This document shows, in pieces, positions 10,907 to 22,457 of a stretch of DNA of 64,000 bases. The notes under the pieces were generated by a model. The model did not search any database. It saw only the letters and a list, made by a program, of their open reading frames with translations, and had not been told where the DNA came from. How positions within the stretch are numbered: the stretch's first letter is position 1; every line of letters begins with the position of its first letter. The translations under genes and the position numbers were made by a program. Origin of the DNA: Adiantum capillus-veneris (lineage: Eukaryota; Streptophyta; Polypodiopsida; Polypodiales; Pteridaceae); contig CM043967.1 in the NCBI GenBank assembly GCA_014529385.2, positions 12,239,001 through 12,303,000 on the forward strand, written 5' to 3'.

Positions 10907-12230
10907 AGCCATCATCCAGAAGTTTTGAATCCCAAATCAGCTCTCCCCATAGCTGACCCTCCTAGGTTTTGTTTTCCCATTTTCTTTTTATCCTCTTGAT
11001 GGATCCTTAGTCCCTAACTAATATGTATCAGCATCTTTTGCTTATTTGAAACCGTTGTAATGTTTTGTTTTTGGTTCCATGGGTCATATATGACCTCTGT
11101 CGACAATAATTCAATCTATCTATCTGTCTATCTCCGTGAGTGAGTGAGCGAGTGGGTGAGTGAGTGAGTGAGTGAGTGAGTGAGTGTGTGTGTGTAGCTT
11201 TCAATGAAGAGAGCCAAAGACATCAACTTAATACAAGTACAATACAAAGATTCTTCAAAAATTAGGTTGGTAGTTACAACAGAGTGCTTTTAGAGGGATT
11301 TATGTGTAGAAATAGAAAGGTCCACAAATGATACCTACATCCATTATGAGAAAAAGAACAAGTTAGTACTTAACTCATAGACTGTAGGTATCTTGTAAAT
11401 GGGGCACTTGTTATCGATGTCCAAACACGAATTAGAGAGAAAGTACTTGTGTTTTGCCTTTAACCTGAGTAGGGAGATCCATGTAAAATTGGTTGGTGTT
11501 GTAAGGCCCAATGAGGAAGCCTGCAAGCTGAGGGCCTCATGATCAAAGACCACCATCTTCATATACAATTGAAGGTGCTCCATGCAAGAGAGTATAGGTG
11601 GGATTTGATGGCAGTTAGAATGTAGAACGTGGCGGTGAGGGAGTGGGAGTGGGGGGGGGGGGGGGGAACCTGTAGGAGGTTTTTCTACTCGCACATGCCA
11701 TGCAGGGTTAAGTCCATATAGTGGGATAGTGGACTCATGTAGGACGGTACTTTGATTTTACCCTTTTGCATAACAGCTACCCACACTTGGTACCCTTATA
11801 GATTTGCCAAAAATCCTTGATGATAGGAACTTTAAAACTATGGAAAGGTTCCTATAGAAATCTCAAGTGGAGAAAATTTTTTGGTGTGTGAAGCTGTGTG
11901 TTTATTCCTCAGCATGTCATTGAATTGGTTTATTATGTTGGGTGAATGGAATGTTTTATCTTTTGTGGTATTTATTTTATGCATGGATAGTTTAGGTAAA
12001 AAGGCATCACCTAAATGTGGCACTTGGTCATATATTGTCTGTGTGTGCTATATTGAGTTGATACATATGTCGATGTTTGACATTTGTTCATGCAATATTT
12101 GTCCATGTGTGTCACGATACCATGATGTTTGCCTTTATGAGTCTTTTAAACACATGTCTTCTTTGGGTCATACACCATGTTCTTTGGCGTTGCACGTCAA
12201 TATTCAAAATGTGAACCATAGAGTTTGATG
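10907..12230. other. Non-coding stretch with tetranucleotide repeats
   Basis: It holds ATCT repeats near 11112-11133, which may be the 3' tail of a LINE, then a GTGA/GAGT run at 11134-11185 and a poly-G tract at 11650-11668. No ORF has a recognisable product. Confidence 0.5.
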
Positions 12231-12339
12231 TGGGGATGGGAATGGAGGGAGATTTTTCCAATTATTTCTCGACTGACCAATTCCAAAAAAAAGCTCGCTT
12301 CGCTCCAAAATCAACTTTTTGAGCGAATTTTTTTTCTTG

Positions 12340-12918
<579 letters not shown>

Positions 12919-12951
12919 CGTGACTTCCGCTCTCATCTCTAGAGAAGGAAA

Positions 12952-13391
12952 TGGCGCTGACACTCAGAGCTCCCTCATTGTTCACCCGCTCGCAACTCAC
13001 AACAGAGATGCACGCATGCTCCTGCTTCTCATGCTCTTCACCCCTACATACTCAATAGCTCCAAACGCCATTTCTGCCCCGTTGCAATGTCCTCTGTACC
13101 ATTGTCTACTCCCTTCGAGCCCGCCTCGCCACCATTCTGATGATGAAAAAAGGGGATATGTTAGAGTGGACAAGGAGAAGTATTTGAACAATCTTATCTA
13201 GCATTGGGACATCCACTAAATTTCAAAGGTGTAGACTACATTTATGAAGACAAAGGGGCGATTCTGGATGTACGCATTTTCAAACTGAGGAATATGCACT
13301 GGTAGGTTGAGCTGGAATACCAACTTCACTAGCTTGGCTCCCCACTTATATGCTCATCAAGTCAGAAAAACTTTCATACAAAAGAACATGA
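12952..13391 (+). pseudogene. ndhO: Chloroplast NDH complex subunit O, broken copy
   Basis: NdhO is a nucleus-encoded, plastid-imported subunit of the chloroplast NAD(P)H dehydrogenase-like complex used in cyclic electron flow. The conserved domain is readable in three frames: YVRVDKEKYLNN (13157-13192), then GHPLNFKGVDYIYEDKGAIL and DVRIF (to about 13284), then TEEYALVG, a TGA where the family has Trp, and AGIPTSLAWLPTYMLIKSEK to a stop at 13389-13391. There are two frameshifts and one nonsense codon. An ATG at 12952 begins a short frame (MALTLRAPSLFTRSQL) that could be a decayed transit peptide. No intron interrupts the domain. The (GA)n array ends 38 bp upstream. The homology is from memory of the family; the breaks are seen directly. 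Confidence 0.8.
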
Positions 13392-13716
13392 GGCGTATTA
13401 GTGTAAATACATGGTACAACAATGTAGAGTTGTAAATACATGGTATAGTTTCTCCCTACTACCTTGCCCGCGCTAATAGTGAAAAAAAAACATGAGGCAA
13501 ATTAGTGTATTACTTAGGGTTCTTGTCAGATATGGGAGTTCCAGAAAGAGGTGGATGTATAATATGTAACCTACAAAGCTACTATAAATCAGATTCTGGA
13601 AACCCTTTACATGTAAAATTTTGTTAAAGCACTACATGGAAAATGGCCAACATTTCTTGTACTATGTTTTATTAAGAAATGTCTATTGTCAATGCATTTA
13701 TTGCATTGTCGTCAAG

Positions 13717-13806
<90 letters not shown>

Positions 13807-14531
13807 CCTTTCATCCTATTATGAAAGTTATCTAGAAAAAAATTGCACTTCTAGCTAGAGATCAGTGTATGACCCTCCCTCCTCTCCCGAGAGATTCCTT
13901 TTCATCCTATTATGAAACTTATCTAGGAAAAACTTGCATAGCTAGAGATCGATCAGCAATGAGACAAAGATAGAGGACAACGCCCTTGTTGCAATTAGTG
14001 GCTACAAGAAACAAAGCCAGAGAAGAGAAGAGCCAAGGTTGACTATTGCAAAGAGAATCAGAGTTAGAGAGATGAGAACCAACTTCAATTGATGGCAAGC
14101 CTCTTAGCAAAAAATGATGTGACCAAACTACAAATAACTCCCATGGCAAGCAAGGTCAGAGCTGCAAGCAAAAGATCAATTGAAGCGTGGGAGATCGATC
14201 AACTACTACCCATATCAAGGTATGGGTGTGCTTGCAAAAGGTGCTTTGCAATTTTGGGATGCAATATGTGACGTCCTGCTTTGCAACATTGCCTACGATA
14301 GGATAAGGGAATATGGTTGCATGATAGTAGATAGTTTTCCATCAAAATGTGGAGATAATGTCCCACGGTTTCTCCCTGCATCTCTGTGCAAAAAAGGCCC
14401 TACTAATCTGGGGTGATTCGTGATGTTGTGACTTCTCATCGTAAAAGAGTACAGAACATGAGGTGAAAATATGGAGTGTCTCCTCTCAAAATGATGATGG
14501 AGTTGTTGCACCCAAAAAGAGAAGAGATGAC
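13392..14531. other. Non-coding region with (GA)n and a direct duplication
   Basis: A (GA)n run of about 85 bp (13718-13804) is followed by two copies of a roughly 65-bp segment (13801-13865 and 13890-13955) sharing CATCCTATTATGAAA and CTAGCTAGAGATC-like sequence. The remainder may be the leader of a decayed minus-strand LTR element whose primer site lies at 14532. No coherent gene is seen. Confidence 0.5.
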
Positions 14532-14550
14532 ATGGGCTCTGATATACACT
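14532..14550 (-). other. Degenerate primer binding site of a minus-strand LTR element
   Basis: On the minus strand AGTGTATATCAGAGCCC resembles the initiator-Met tRNA site TGGTATCAGAGC with an insertion. It follows an ACA that could end an LTR lying to the right (14550 onward, with (CT)n at 14578-14638 and a TATA-like TATATAAATA near 14712). No partner LTR was found. Confidence 0.35.
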
Positions 14551-14574
14551 TGTTCTAATTGTCACGCTGCTTCT

Positions 14575-14640
<66 letters not shown>

Positions 14641-14941
14641 GTCAAAGGAGAGTAGCCATAGAAACTCTTGCAGTCGCTCAAAGGGAAGGAAAGAAGGATG
14701 AAGATAAGTCTATATAAATAATAAGATAGAAGAGGTACTTCATGGGTTGCAAGACTCGGCTTGAATGGCTACACGTGAGTATTTTTGGATTGTAGGGTTG
14801 CTCGTAAGCTTTGTTGTCTGCCTCTGTATCATAATGAAGTTTGCATTACATCAACTGTAAGTCTCTTTGTTGCATTTGGGTAGCATGGCCATGTCCAACA
14901 ATGTAGTGAATGGATCAGTCTCTTTGGTCGTTTGCCAAGCT

Positions 14942-14942
<1 letters not shown>

Positions 14943-15002
<60 letters not shown>
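14943..15002. repeat. (GA)n microsatellite
   Basis: About 28 GA units in otherwise unique sequence. Confidence 0.95.
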
Positions 15003-15004
<2 letters not shown>

Positions 15005-15146
15005 GTGAAGAGAGATAAATATTTACAACGCTTTCCCACTCAGGAACCACACGATGATCTTCTTGTCCAAGCAATTGGTGCACATTAGACTTTAGATTTG
15101 TTGCAATGTCAGGCTCTCTCATTGGTTGAAGAGGGCACGTTCCCCC

Positions 15147-15625
15147 TTACGGGAGGACTGACTAGGCCATATGGGCGCGAGCTAGCAAGCCAACTCGGAT
15201 TGTGAGGGACCAAGGGTTCTGCAGTTTGAATGGCTCCACAAAGAGTGTGCGCTTTCACTAGTCCAACAAAGCAAGAAGTACATGCGCAACGGGTGGCTTG
15301 ACTAGGCATAAGGGCGCTAGCCAACAAGCCAACTCAGATTGTGAGGGACTGGGTTGGTGTGCTGTATGAATGGCTCCACAAAGGGTGTGCGCTTTCATTG
15401 GTCCATCAAAGCAAGAAGTGCACGCGCAAGGGCAATTGTACGAGCTCTAACCTAAGCGGGCGGATTGACTAGGCGATTATGGGCGAGCCAACAATCCAAC
15501 TCGGATTGTGAGGGATGTGGGTTGGGGAGTTTGAATGGCTCCACAAAGGGTGTGTGCTTTCATTGGTCCATCAAAGCAAGAAGTGCATGTGCAAGTGCAA
15601 TTGAACCAGCTCTAACCCAAAGATC
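15147..15625. repeat. Three tandem units of about 150-170 bp upstream of the ankyrin gene
   Basis: Units begin near 15149, 15298 and 15466, each with a TGACTAGGC-type start. Each contains CGGATTGTGAGGGA (or close), GAATGGCTCCACAAAG and a TCCATCAAAGCAAGAAGTGC-like block in that order. Units two and three share a longer tail with CAGCTCTAACC-type sequence. The array ends about 680 bp before the likely ankyrin start codon. Confidence 0.85.
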
Positions 15626-15976
15626 CATTGAACTCAGAGGCGTCACCACTTCATTGACCAACTTGTCACAAAGAAGAGCGTCAAAGTTTCCATGTTTAGG
15701 GTTCACAACTTCGCATTTGCAGACTCGAAAGGCGACAATCGCTTTTCTTTACAAGTAGGCTGTAAAGCGTAAAGTGTGCAGAGTGCAGACAGACGAGGCC
15801 CTGGAGGCGGCGAGAAGGGTTGGCGTGGATTAACAAGACACGCGTATACGGGAGTAGGACGTGCTGTGTATATGAGTCTATGAGCGTGTGTGTGGCCCTC
15901 TCCCCTGCGTAAGAAAAGCCCCTGCTTCCAGCGATTCCCCTGTTTCCAGGAGGGCCTGCACACGCGTATTGAGATT

Positions 15977-16048
<72 letters not shown>

Positions 16049-16307
16049 TGAGTGAGTGAGTTCGCCGTTTCTTTATTTCATCAACATAACAGAAAGCTTT
16101 CAGGATCACTCATCGGCAGTTGGTTCTAGTCATGAAGGGATCCGCGCATGAAAGATTCAGGTGAGAACAGTCTCACTATCCGCTCAATTTTCAAGGGTTT
16201 CAAGTCCTTGATTCACTCCAGTGAGTGGGAAGGCACTGTATGTGCTTGCCTCCCATCTCGATGGCTTACAGAGACTTGATCCGCACATAGCACTCTACAC
16301 CTATAGC
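15626..16307 (+). promoter_or_regulatory. Probable promoter and 5' UTR of the ankyrin gene
   Basis: It contains (GT)n followed by (GA)n and GAGT repeats (15981-16060); GA/CT-rich tracts are common in plant 5' leaders. A possible leader intron runs from GTGAGA at 16161 (after CAG) to an acceptor at CTCCAG (16220) or TTACAG (16272). The ORF that opens at 16221 has no resemblance to the family before the Met at 16308. No clear TATA box was identified. Confidence 0.4.
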
Positions 16308-18509
16308 ATGGCACAAATTTCACTGCAAGAAATTGAAGGATATAGGCACAGCCCAATTCACCATGCAATAGCTTGCCATGACTATTCTTCCCTAAAGCGC
16401 ATTTTATCCAAGCTCCCGAGGTTACCCAAAGCAGGTGAAGTGGTGACAGAAGAAGAATCTATACTAGCCGAGGAGGCAGCTGACAAGGTGTCAGATGTTG
16501 TAGATCGGCGAGATGTGCCCAATCGAGAAACTCCTCTACATTTAGCAGTGCGCCTTGGGGATGCAGCTGCTGTTGAAATGCTGATGGCTGCAGGAGCTGA
16601 TTGGAGCTTGCAAAACGAGCAAGGATGGAGTGCTCTGCAAGAAGCTGTTTGTGCACGGGAGGAGGGCATTGCCATGATCATCACGAGGTATTACCAACCC
16701 TTAGCTTGGGCCAAGTGGTGTAGACGTCTCCCCCGCATTACTGGTGCAATGCAAAGAATGAGGGACTTTTACATGGAGATAACTTTTAATTTTGAGAGCT
16801 CTGTAATTCCTTTTATTACTCGCATTGCTCCCTCGGATACATACAGGATATGGAAACGGGGCTCTAATCTCCGTGCTGACATGACCCTTGCTGGCTTTGA
16901 TGGGTTTAAAATCCAGCGCTCAAACCAAAGTTTTTTGTTTCTTGGGGATGGCTCAGAGGATGGCAAGGTTCCCCATGGCTCTTTGCTTATGCTGACCCAC
17001 AAAGACAAAGAGGTTACAAATACACTGGAAGGTGCAGGGTCACAGCCTTCTGATGCAGAGATAGCACAAGAGGTAGCGATCATGTCTCAAACAAACATGT
17101 ATCGCCCGGGTTTAGATGTTACACAAGCTGAGCTAATACCCCAGCTGACATGGCGGAGGCAAGAGAAGGTGGATATGGTGGGACCATGGAAGGCTAAGGT
17201 TTATGATATGCATCATGTGCAAATAAGCGTACGATCAAGGAGAGTTCCTGGAGCCATGACAGATGAAGAATTGTTTGCAGCAGAGAGCGAGGCACAAGCA
17301 GATCAGGAGGATGAATATACTGGCATCTTAACAGAGGAAGAGAAGAGGCAACTAGAGAGTGCTCTTAGCATGGATCCATTGGAGACCTTTAATGGTGAAA
17401 GAAGCTCGAGGATTGATGGGAATTTTAGTGGTTTAGATTATGAAGAAAATCATTGCAACTACGAAAATGATTCAAAAATTACAGGTCATGGTGTTTGTAC
17501 TCCCCAGAAAAATGGTTCAGAGCAAAAAATTACTCTTCAAGAAAAGAAAAAAGGTTGGTTTGGCTGGAGTAAACGAGTTTCCAAGGAGGAGGGTGATTGC
17601 AGGCCTGCCTCTTCATCTAGATGGAGTGGAAATGGGGATAATGAGGCTTTACCCGGGAGGACAGCCTCCAGTAGATTCTTAAAGCTCAGCACAAAGCAAG
17701 CAGCAGAAAGCAGTAGCTCTATGCATGAAGACAAGGAGAATGACACTCCGCTCAGTGAAGAGCCGGAAAATGTCAAAGATAGAGCTGCAAAGAGGGTGAC
17801 AAAGGACAAACATAATCAAATATCTACCAGCAGTGGTAACCTCAGTGAATACAAGAAGGGCCTGAGACCAGTCCTTTGGCTGACACAAGATTTTCCTTTG
17901 AAGACAGAAGAGCTTTTGCCTTTACTGGACATCTTGGCTGACAAAGTCAAGGCTGTACGCCGATTGAGAGAGTTGCTAACAACAAAGCTTCCTTGCGGGA
18001 TGTTTCCAGTAAAGGTATGAACACTGCACTTTTGTCAGGATACTGGTTATTTTAGTAGGGTCTCTTTCTGTACTCTTTCGGTACATTGACTATGTGCTGT
18101 TGTACTGCAGGTAGCAATACCCATTATTCCAACAATCCGGGTTGTTGTAACATTTAATAAGATAGAGGAGTTATCGATGTCAGAAGAGTTTGCAACTCCA
18201 CTTTCAAGCCCTGCCCACTTTTCAGACTCCAAGGGCAAAGACCATGAGACATCTGAGTCCTCTGGCTCTTGGTTGTCGTGGATTCGAGGCTCAAAGGAGC
18301 CAACTCGAAGAACATTTTCACTTCGTGAAGATTGTGTAGAAGATGTGGATCCCTTTGTTATCCCTGGGGACTATACCTGGATCGACATGAAAGAAAAAAA
18401 ACGTCGGTTGAAAGCAAAGAAAGCTAAAGCTAGAAAGGCTGCAGCTAAGAAGCCATCTTCAAAATTAGTGACAGTAGCAGCTGGTAAGGGACCTGAAAGC
18501 CAAAGCTAG
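16308..18509 (+). CDS. Plant ankyrin-repeat protein with GPCR-chaperone (ANKRD13-type) domain
   Basis: Two coding exons, 16308-18014 and 18111-18509, are joined by a 96-bp phase-0 intron (GTATGA...CTGCAG); the product is about 701 residues. Residues 14-125 carry ankyrin repeats (HSPIHHAIACHDYSSLKRIL; RETPLHLAVRLGDAAAVEML; GWSALQEAV). From about 150 the GPCR-chaperone domain follows (MRDFYMEITFNFESSVIPFI, APSDTYRIWKRG, TLAGFDGFKIQRS, WKAKVYDM), with a variable acidic/Ser-rich middle and the conserved end YKKGLRPVLWLT, PLLDILADKVKAVRRLRELL. Exon 2 gives VAIPIIPTIRVVVTF, EEFATPLSSPAHF, DPFVIPGDYTWID and a Lys-rich tail. I chose Met 16308 because family similarity begins there; the same frame is open from 16221. 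Animal relatives act at the ER or endosomes in receptor handling, and the plant role is not established. It is full length, with no lesions. Confidence 0.93.
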
Positions 18510-20340
18510 ATGACATCTCAAAGTTAGTGACAGTAATAGCTGGTAAGGCAAAGCTTCAAGATCAACTTTTCCACATCATGCTGGAGTGTAACCATACTCA
18601 TGCTCGTATTTTTATGTGGCCCATACTCAACATCTTGCGTCATACAGAATGGTTTTGCCCCGTGTCCACCCTTTTATTGGTTTGAGTTTGGCCTTGTAAC
18701 CATCACAAACTTTGTGATTCTATTAAATCGATTCTTGAAAAGACAGCCTTTTATGACTCTATTGGCAAGGCAGATTAATGGCTGATGTCAAAGAAGCTAA
18801 TTGTTTAATATCACACACAACAAGGCTTTTCGCCTGATTTTGCAATGTGCAGCTCTAATAGATGTTTGGATGTGTAGATTTAGTGAAATGATCTATTACA
18901 CTTTCTTTGCAAGTCTTCTCTTGTGTGCAAGTGTGAGGAGGCTTGCTTTATGAAGCATGCAGTTTCTTTTTGAAAGCAATGGTAGTAAAAGTAGTAAGAG
19001 TTGTGCTCATGCATGATCCCATTGGGACTGTGCTTGTGCATGGATGCATACACCAGGTGCTGCCAGTCACAATCGACATTTTATGGAATGCAAGGACCTT
19101 TCTATGCAGGGCGTCTCATGATTTTGATTTACATACAGGGCTCCTTATGATTTTTGTTGAGATAAGCCTCTGGTATTCAGGTCATGGCTATATCTGGGTG
19201 TCGTTTTCAGCAAATTTTAATCACCTTTATATAACTCTACAGGTTCCAAAAGAACACGAGAGAAAAGCAGCTCTTCCAATCAACAAGCAAAGGCTCCTCC
19301 AAAATGGCTTCGCTGCCTTGGTCTCACAATGAGCTTGTGGTGTAGGTCAAGTTATGTACACAATGCTGCCATAGGTGCGATTTCACGTCATTTTTGCCTC
19401 TTTTTGTCGGAAAATCACGTACTGCTGATTAGCTGGCTATGGTCACACTCTTCTGAAACTCATGACTAAAAAAGATGTCTGCCAGTTTTGGCCTTTGGTT
19501 AAGAAAATGGCTCGTCTATGAGTAAATTGTGGTACTGCAGGAAACTTGCTCCAACTCTTAGGCTATGAATGCTACGTGGGTAGCATTGATGTGGGTGGCG
19601 TCTAATAAAGGATGCACTAGTTCTGGGAGGTTTTCTGCAGCATTGCAGGTCAGTGTTAGCTGTGAACCATGACGGGGCTTGAGGATGACTGCTGTAGGTC
19701 AGGTGACTGATATGAAAGTGCTGCGAATCTTTTAACCCACTCCTTTGCCTTTGTCAAAAGGTGGTAGAGCACCAAGTTTGCTGTGAAAACCTGATGGATA
19801 AATGAGGCGAGCCAAAAAATGACGGGTGCCATGTGATGGGTTTTTGATTGGAAAGCTTCAGCTTACAAATCGTAATGTGTCCGGATCTCCTTTGAAGTTG
19901 GCCAAATACAAACTATGGTAGCTTAGATTATTTCTTAGTTTAATGAGTGTAGCAAACCTTCAAGAGTCCTCCAAAGAGGGAAGTGTTGCTCACATCTAGC
20001 CAAGCGCTCCAATAAGGGCAGTTGATCACTCTAGAACTGCTAGATAGCCTGCTATGTGAACATTTGCGATAGGATCAAGGATAGGAGAGGGACGTGGACT
20101 TGCTGAGGTAGGAGGCAATAGGTACAGAGAATATAGGTAGAAGGAGCTGCTCTACATCTATATGCTTGAATATTTGGAGGAGCCTCTGTTTTTTGTGCAT
20201 CCCTTTTTGTTTTTGCCTTCTCATTTTGGCCTTCTCTATGTTTGATTTCCCTTTTGCCAAAGGAGCTGTTGGAGATATATCAACACCAGATGGTGGCATT
20301 CTAGGTTGCATCTCATGATTCTATGGCCGCAATGGCCTTG
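18510..20340 (+). other. 3' UTR and downstream region of the ankyrin gene
   Basis: No second gene is seen. Just past the stop, a block containing TTAGTGACAGTA and AGCTGGTAAGG repeats exon 2 sequence (18466 and 18522). GGTAAGG at 18491 could act as an alternative donor to the acceptor CTCTACAG at 19235-19242, replacing the last residues with a Ser/Gln-rich tail. The ORF at 18943-19332 spans that acceptor and has no recognisable product. Confidence 0.4.
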
Positions 20341-20399
20341 CGTATGCATTTTGACTCGATTTTGCCCACATTTATTAGGTCTTTATGCTGTGTGTCATT

Positions 20400-20644
20400 A
20401 GTTTGATTATTTCGATGAGGCGGCATTTATATGAGCCTGAGTCAGCCCTAAATTGGGCGCCCCCTTTCGGTAGAACTCTAGGTCACTTACCAGTGTAAAA
20501 TTGACCCTTCCCCCCTCATTCTCATTATCTAGTTGTATGAGCACTCTCTTCTTTTAGTGAGTTATTGCTTGTGTCATTGGCATTATACAGTATGAGCACT
20601 GTCTTTTGTTATTGAGTTATTGCTAGTACTATATCCCCCCCCCC

Positions 20645-20679
<35 letters not shown>

Positions 20680-20723
20680 TCTTCTATCTGTTCTCCTCTC
20701 TCATTTCTTCATGGTATCAGAGC
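20400..20723 (+). mobile_element. LTR remnant and primer binding site of a plus-strand LTR element
   Basis: TGGTATCAGAGC (20712-20723), complementary to initiator-Met tRNA, directly follows a CA (20710-20711) that would end an LTR. Upstream, an imperfect duplication (a block with TGAGCACT, CTTTT and GAGTTATTGCT at about 20538 and 20592) and a (CT)n run (20647-20674) lie in the presumed LTR. Its left end and the partner LTR are not identified. Confidence 0.6.
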
Positions 20724-21164
20724 AAGAAGGCCGAGGACTCCTTGGAGACCCTACGAGTCTCAGTTTGCTGCATTTTTGCACAAGCCCTCATTCTTGAGGG
20801 ATTTTGCCATGAAAACCCTGTTTTTTCTTCACGGGATCTCACCTAACTCGCAGTCCTCTTCATTGAAGCGGTATTTTGTGGAATTTTTCATGAGATCGCA
20901 TCAAATCTGCATTGTTTGCAGCTGTTTTTTCAGCCTATTGGCAACCAGTAAACGTGAGATCTGTGCTCTTGGAAGATTGCTGAATTTCTTGGACAGCTTG
21001 CAGATTGATCTCTTCCGCTGTCAAGGACCCAACCAAGCTGCGTTTTTGCCTACAGCATTTAGCTTTCTGCTGCCCAAGCGACCCCATTTCAACAAGCCTT
21101 CTCTCTGCTTTTGCAAGATTTGTTGTATCTATGTTTTTCAGGCTGCTGCCTTGTTGCTCTCTCT

Positions 21165-21516
21165 GGCTGCTATAGCGACACTGGTACAGCAGGAACCCTT
21201 TGTGTTTTTGCTAGTTCCTGGCTGTCTTGTTCAAATTAGCAGATCTTCCTCTTGCTTGCGTTCTTGGTTGCAGATCTTCCTCTCTGGCTGCTATAGCGAC
21301 ACTGGTACAGCAGGAACCCTTTGTGTTTTTGCTAGTTCCTGGCTGTCTTGTTCAAATTAGCAGATCTTCCTCTTGCTTGCGTTCTTGGTTGCAGATCTTC
21401 CTCTCTGGCTGCTATAGCGACACTGGTACAGCAGGAACCCTTTGTGTTTTTGCTAGTTCCTGGCTGTCTTGTTCAAATTAGCAGACCTTCCTCTTGCTTG
21501 CGTTCTTGGTTGCAGA
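21165..21516 (+). repeat. 121-bp tandem repeat, about 2.9 copies
   Basis: Copies begin at 21165, 21286 and 21407 with GGCTGCTATAGCGACACTGG and are nearly identical. 121 is not a multiple of three, so the ORFs through the array shift frame at each unit and are not real. It lies in the leader downstream of the primer site at 20712. Confidence 0.95.
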
Positions 21517-21762
21517 TGGTGATTTCCAGCCTCAGATCAACAAGAGCAATCCATCTATTTTGGTGGTTTCTCTCTTTGTCTACAACAGATTTGATTGGAT
21601 CTTCTCCACGTAGCTCTCTCTTGAGGTATACTTAATTTTTCAGCACATCAACACTTTGTGCTTTTGCCAGCTATTCTTTTTTCTTCTCAGCTTCTCCGCT
21701 TATGGATTGCCTCTCTCTATCCTTGGTGTATCTCTCAAAGTGCAGCAGAAGGTGTTGTGGCA

Positions 21763-21822
<60 letters not shown>
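21763..21822. repeat. (TA)n(GA)n microsatellite
   Basis: About 12 TA units run into about 17 GA units. Confidence 0.95.
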
Positions 21823-21824
<2 letters not shown>

Positions 21825-21829
21825 CTATA

Positions 21830-22180
21830 CAGAGAAGGAGACAGAGTGGACAAGCTTTCCTGAATTTCCTCCTCCTCCGGACAATTTGCCACAATATGAA
21901 CCGTTCCACTACAGTTGTAACATTTTTCCTTGTTTGAACCATTTGGCCTTTTGCCTGGCCGTCATATTGACAAACTTCTTGACCTTCTTTCCCTTCTTGG
22001 GATCTTTCTCGTTTGACTTTGGTGCCGATCGATTTGTCTGATACGTTACTGATCTTGTGAGCAGTGAGTAGCCATCCTAGGCATAGTCTATCAACTCCTC
22101 AATGCTAAAAGACTTGTGCTGTAGGCAATTAGTATGTAGCTCCCCAAGCATCCACACTAGTAACGTTCCATCTACTCTTC
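21830..22180 (-). pseudogene. Copia-type gag remnant with CCHC zinc knuckle
   Basis: Minus-strand frames give HKSFSIEELIDYA, a Lys-rich linker (KDPKKGKKVKKFVNM), KAKWFKQGK and then, after a one-base shift, CYNCSGTVHIVANC. The last is a full C-x2-C-x4-H-x4-C knuckle, the nucleic-acid-binding motif of gag. A stop (TAG) and a frameshift break the frame. The strand is opposite to the primer site at 20712, so it belongs to another element. Confidence 0.7.
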
Positions 22181-22204
22181 AAGTGGTACCATCTGGAAAG
22201 AAGC

Positions 22205-22249
22205 CACACTTATGACCCATGACCCATCTGGTCATGGGTCATAAGTGTG
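22205..22249. repeat. Perfect 20-bp inverted repeat with 5-nt loop
   Basis: The left arm 22205-22224 (CACACTTATGACCCATGACC) is exactly complementary to 22230-22249, with loop 22225-22229. It sits in non-coding DNA between element fragments. It could form a stable cruciform or RNA hairpin. Confidence 0.95.
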
Positions 22250-22457
22250 TCATCAGTGTCAAAATCTTGGCTTCATACGTGTCAACCACAAAGAGTCAAA
22301 CAACCACCTCTTGAACCCTACCAAAGTATAGTGTCCGTGACCATCATGCAAAAGTAACGTTGACCACCAAGACTGTGCATTTGGTAGGTACCCATGCTGC
22401 AATTGGTCTTCACGATGCAAGGACTTCTTTTCCTTGTGCAAGAGCGGTGTGACATAC

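Noticed and set aside
11881..12228. 115-codon ORF before the GA array
   Set aside because: Cys/Ser/His-rich with no motif and no upstream context; composition as expected for a chance ORF.
14829..15122. 97-codon minus-strand ORF
   Set aside because: Half of it is Ser/Leu from (CT)n; the rest shows no family similarity.
20620..21635. Leucine/serine-rich ORF of 246 codons and its overlapping partners
   Set aside because: They pass through a (CT)n tract, a primer binding site and a 121-bp array that shifts frame each unit, and have no family features.
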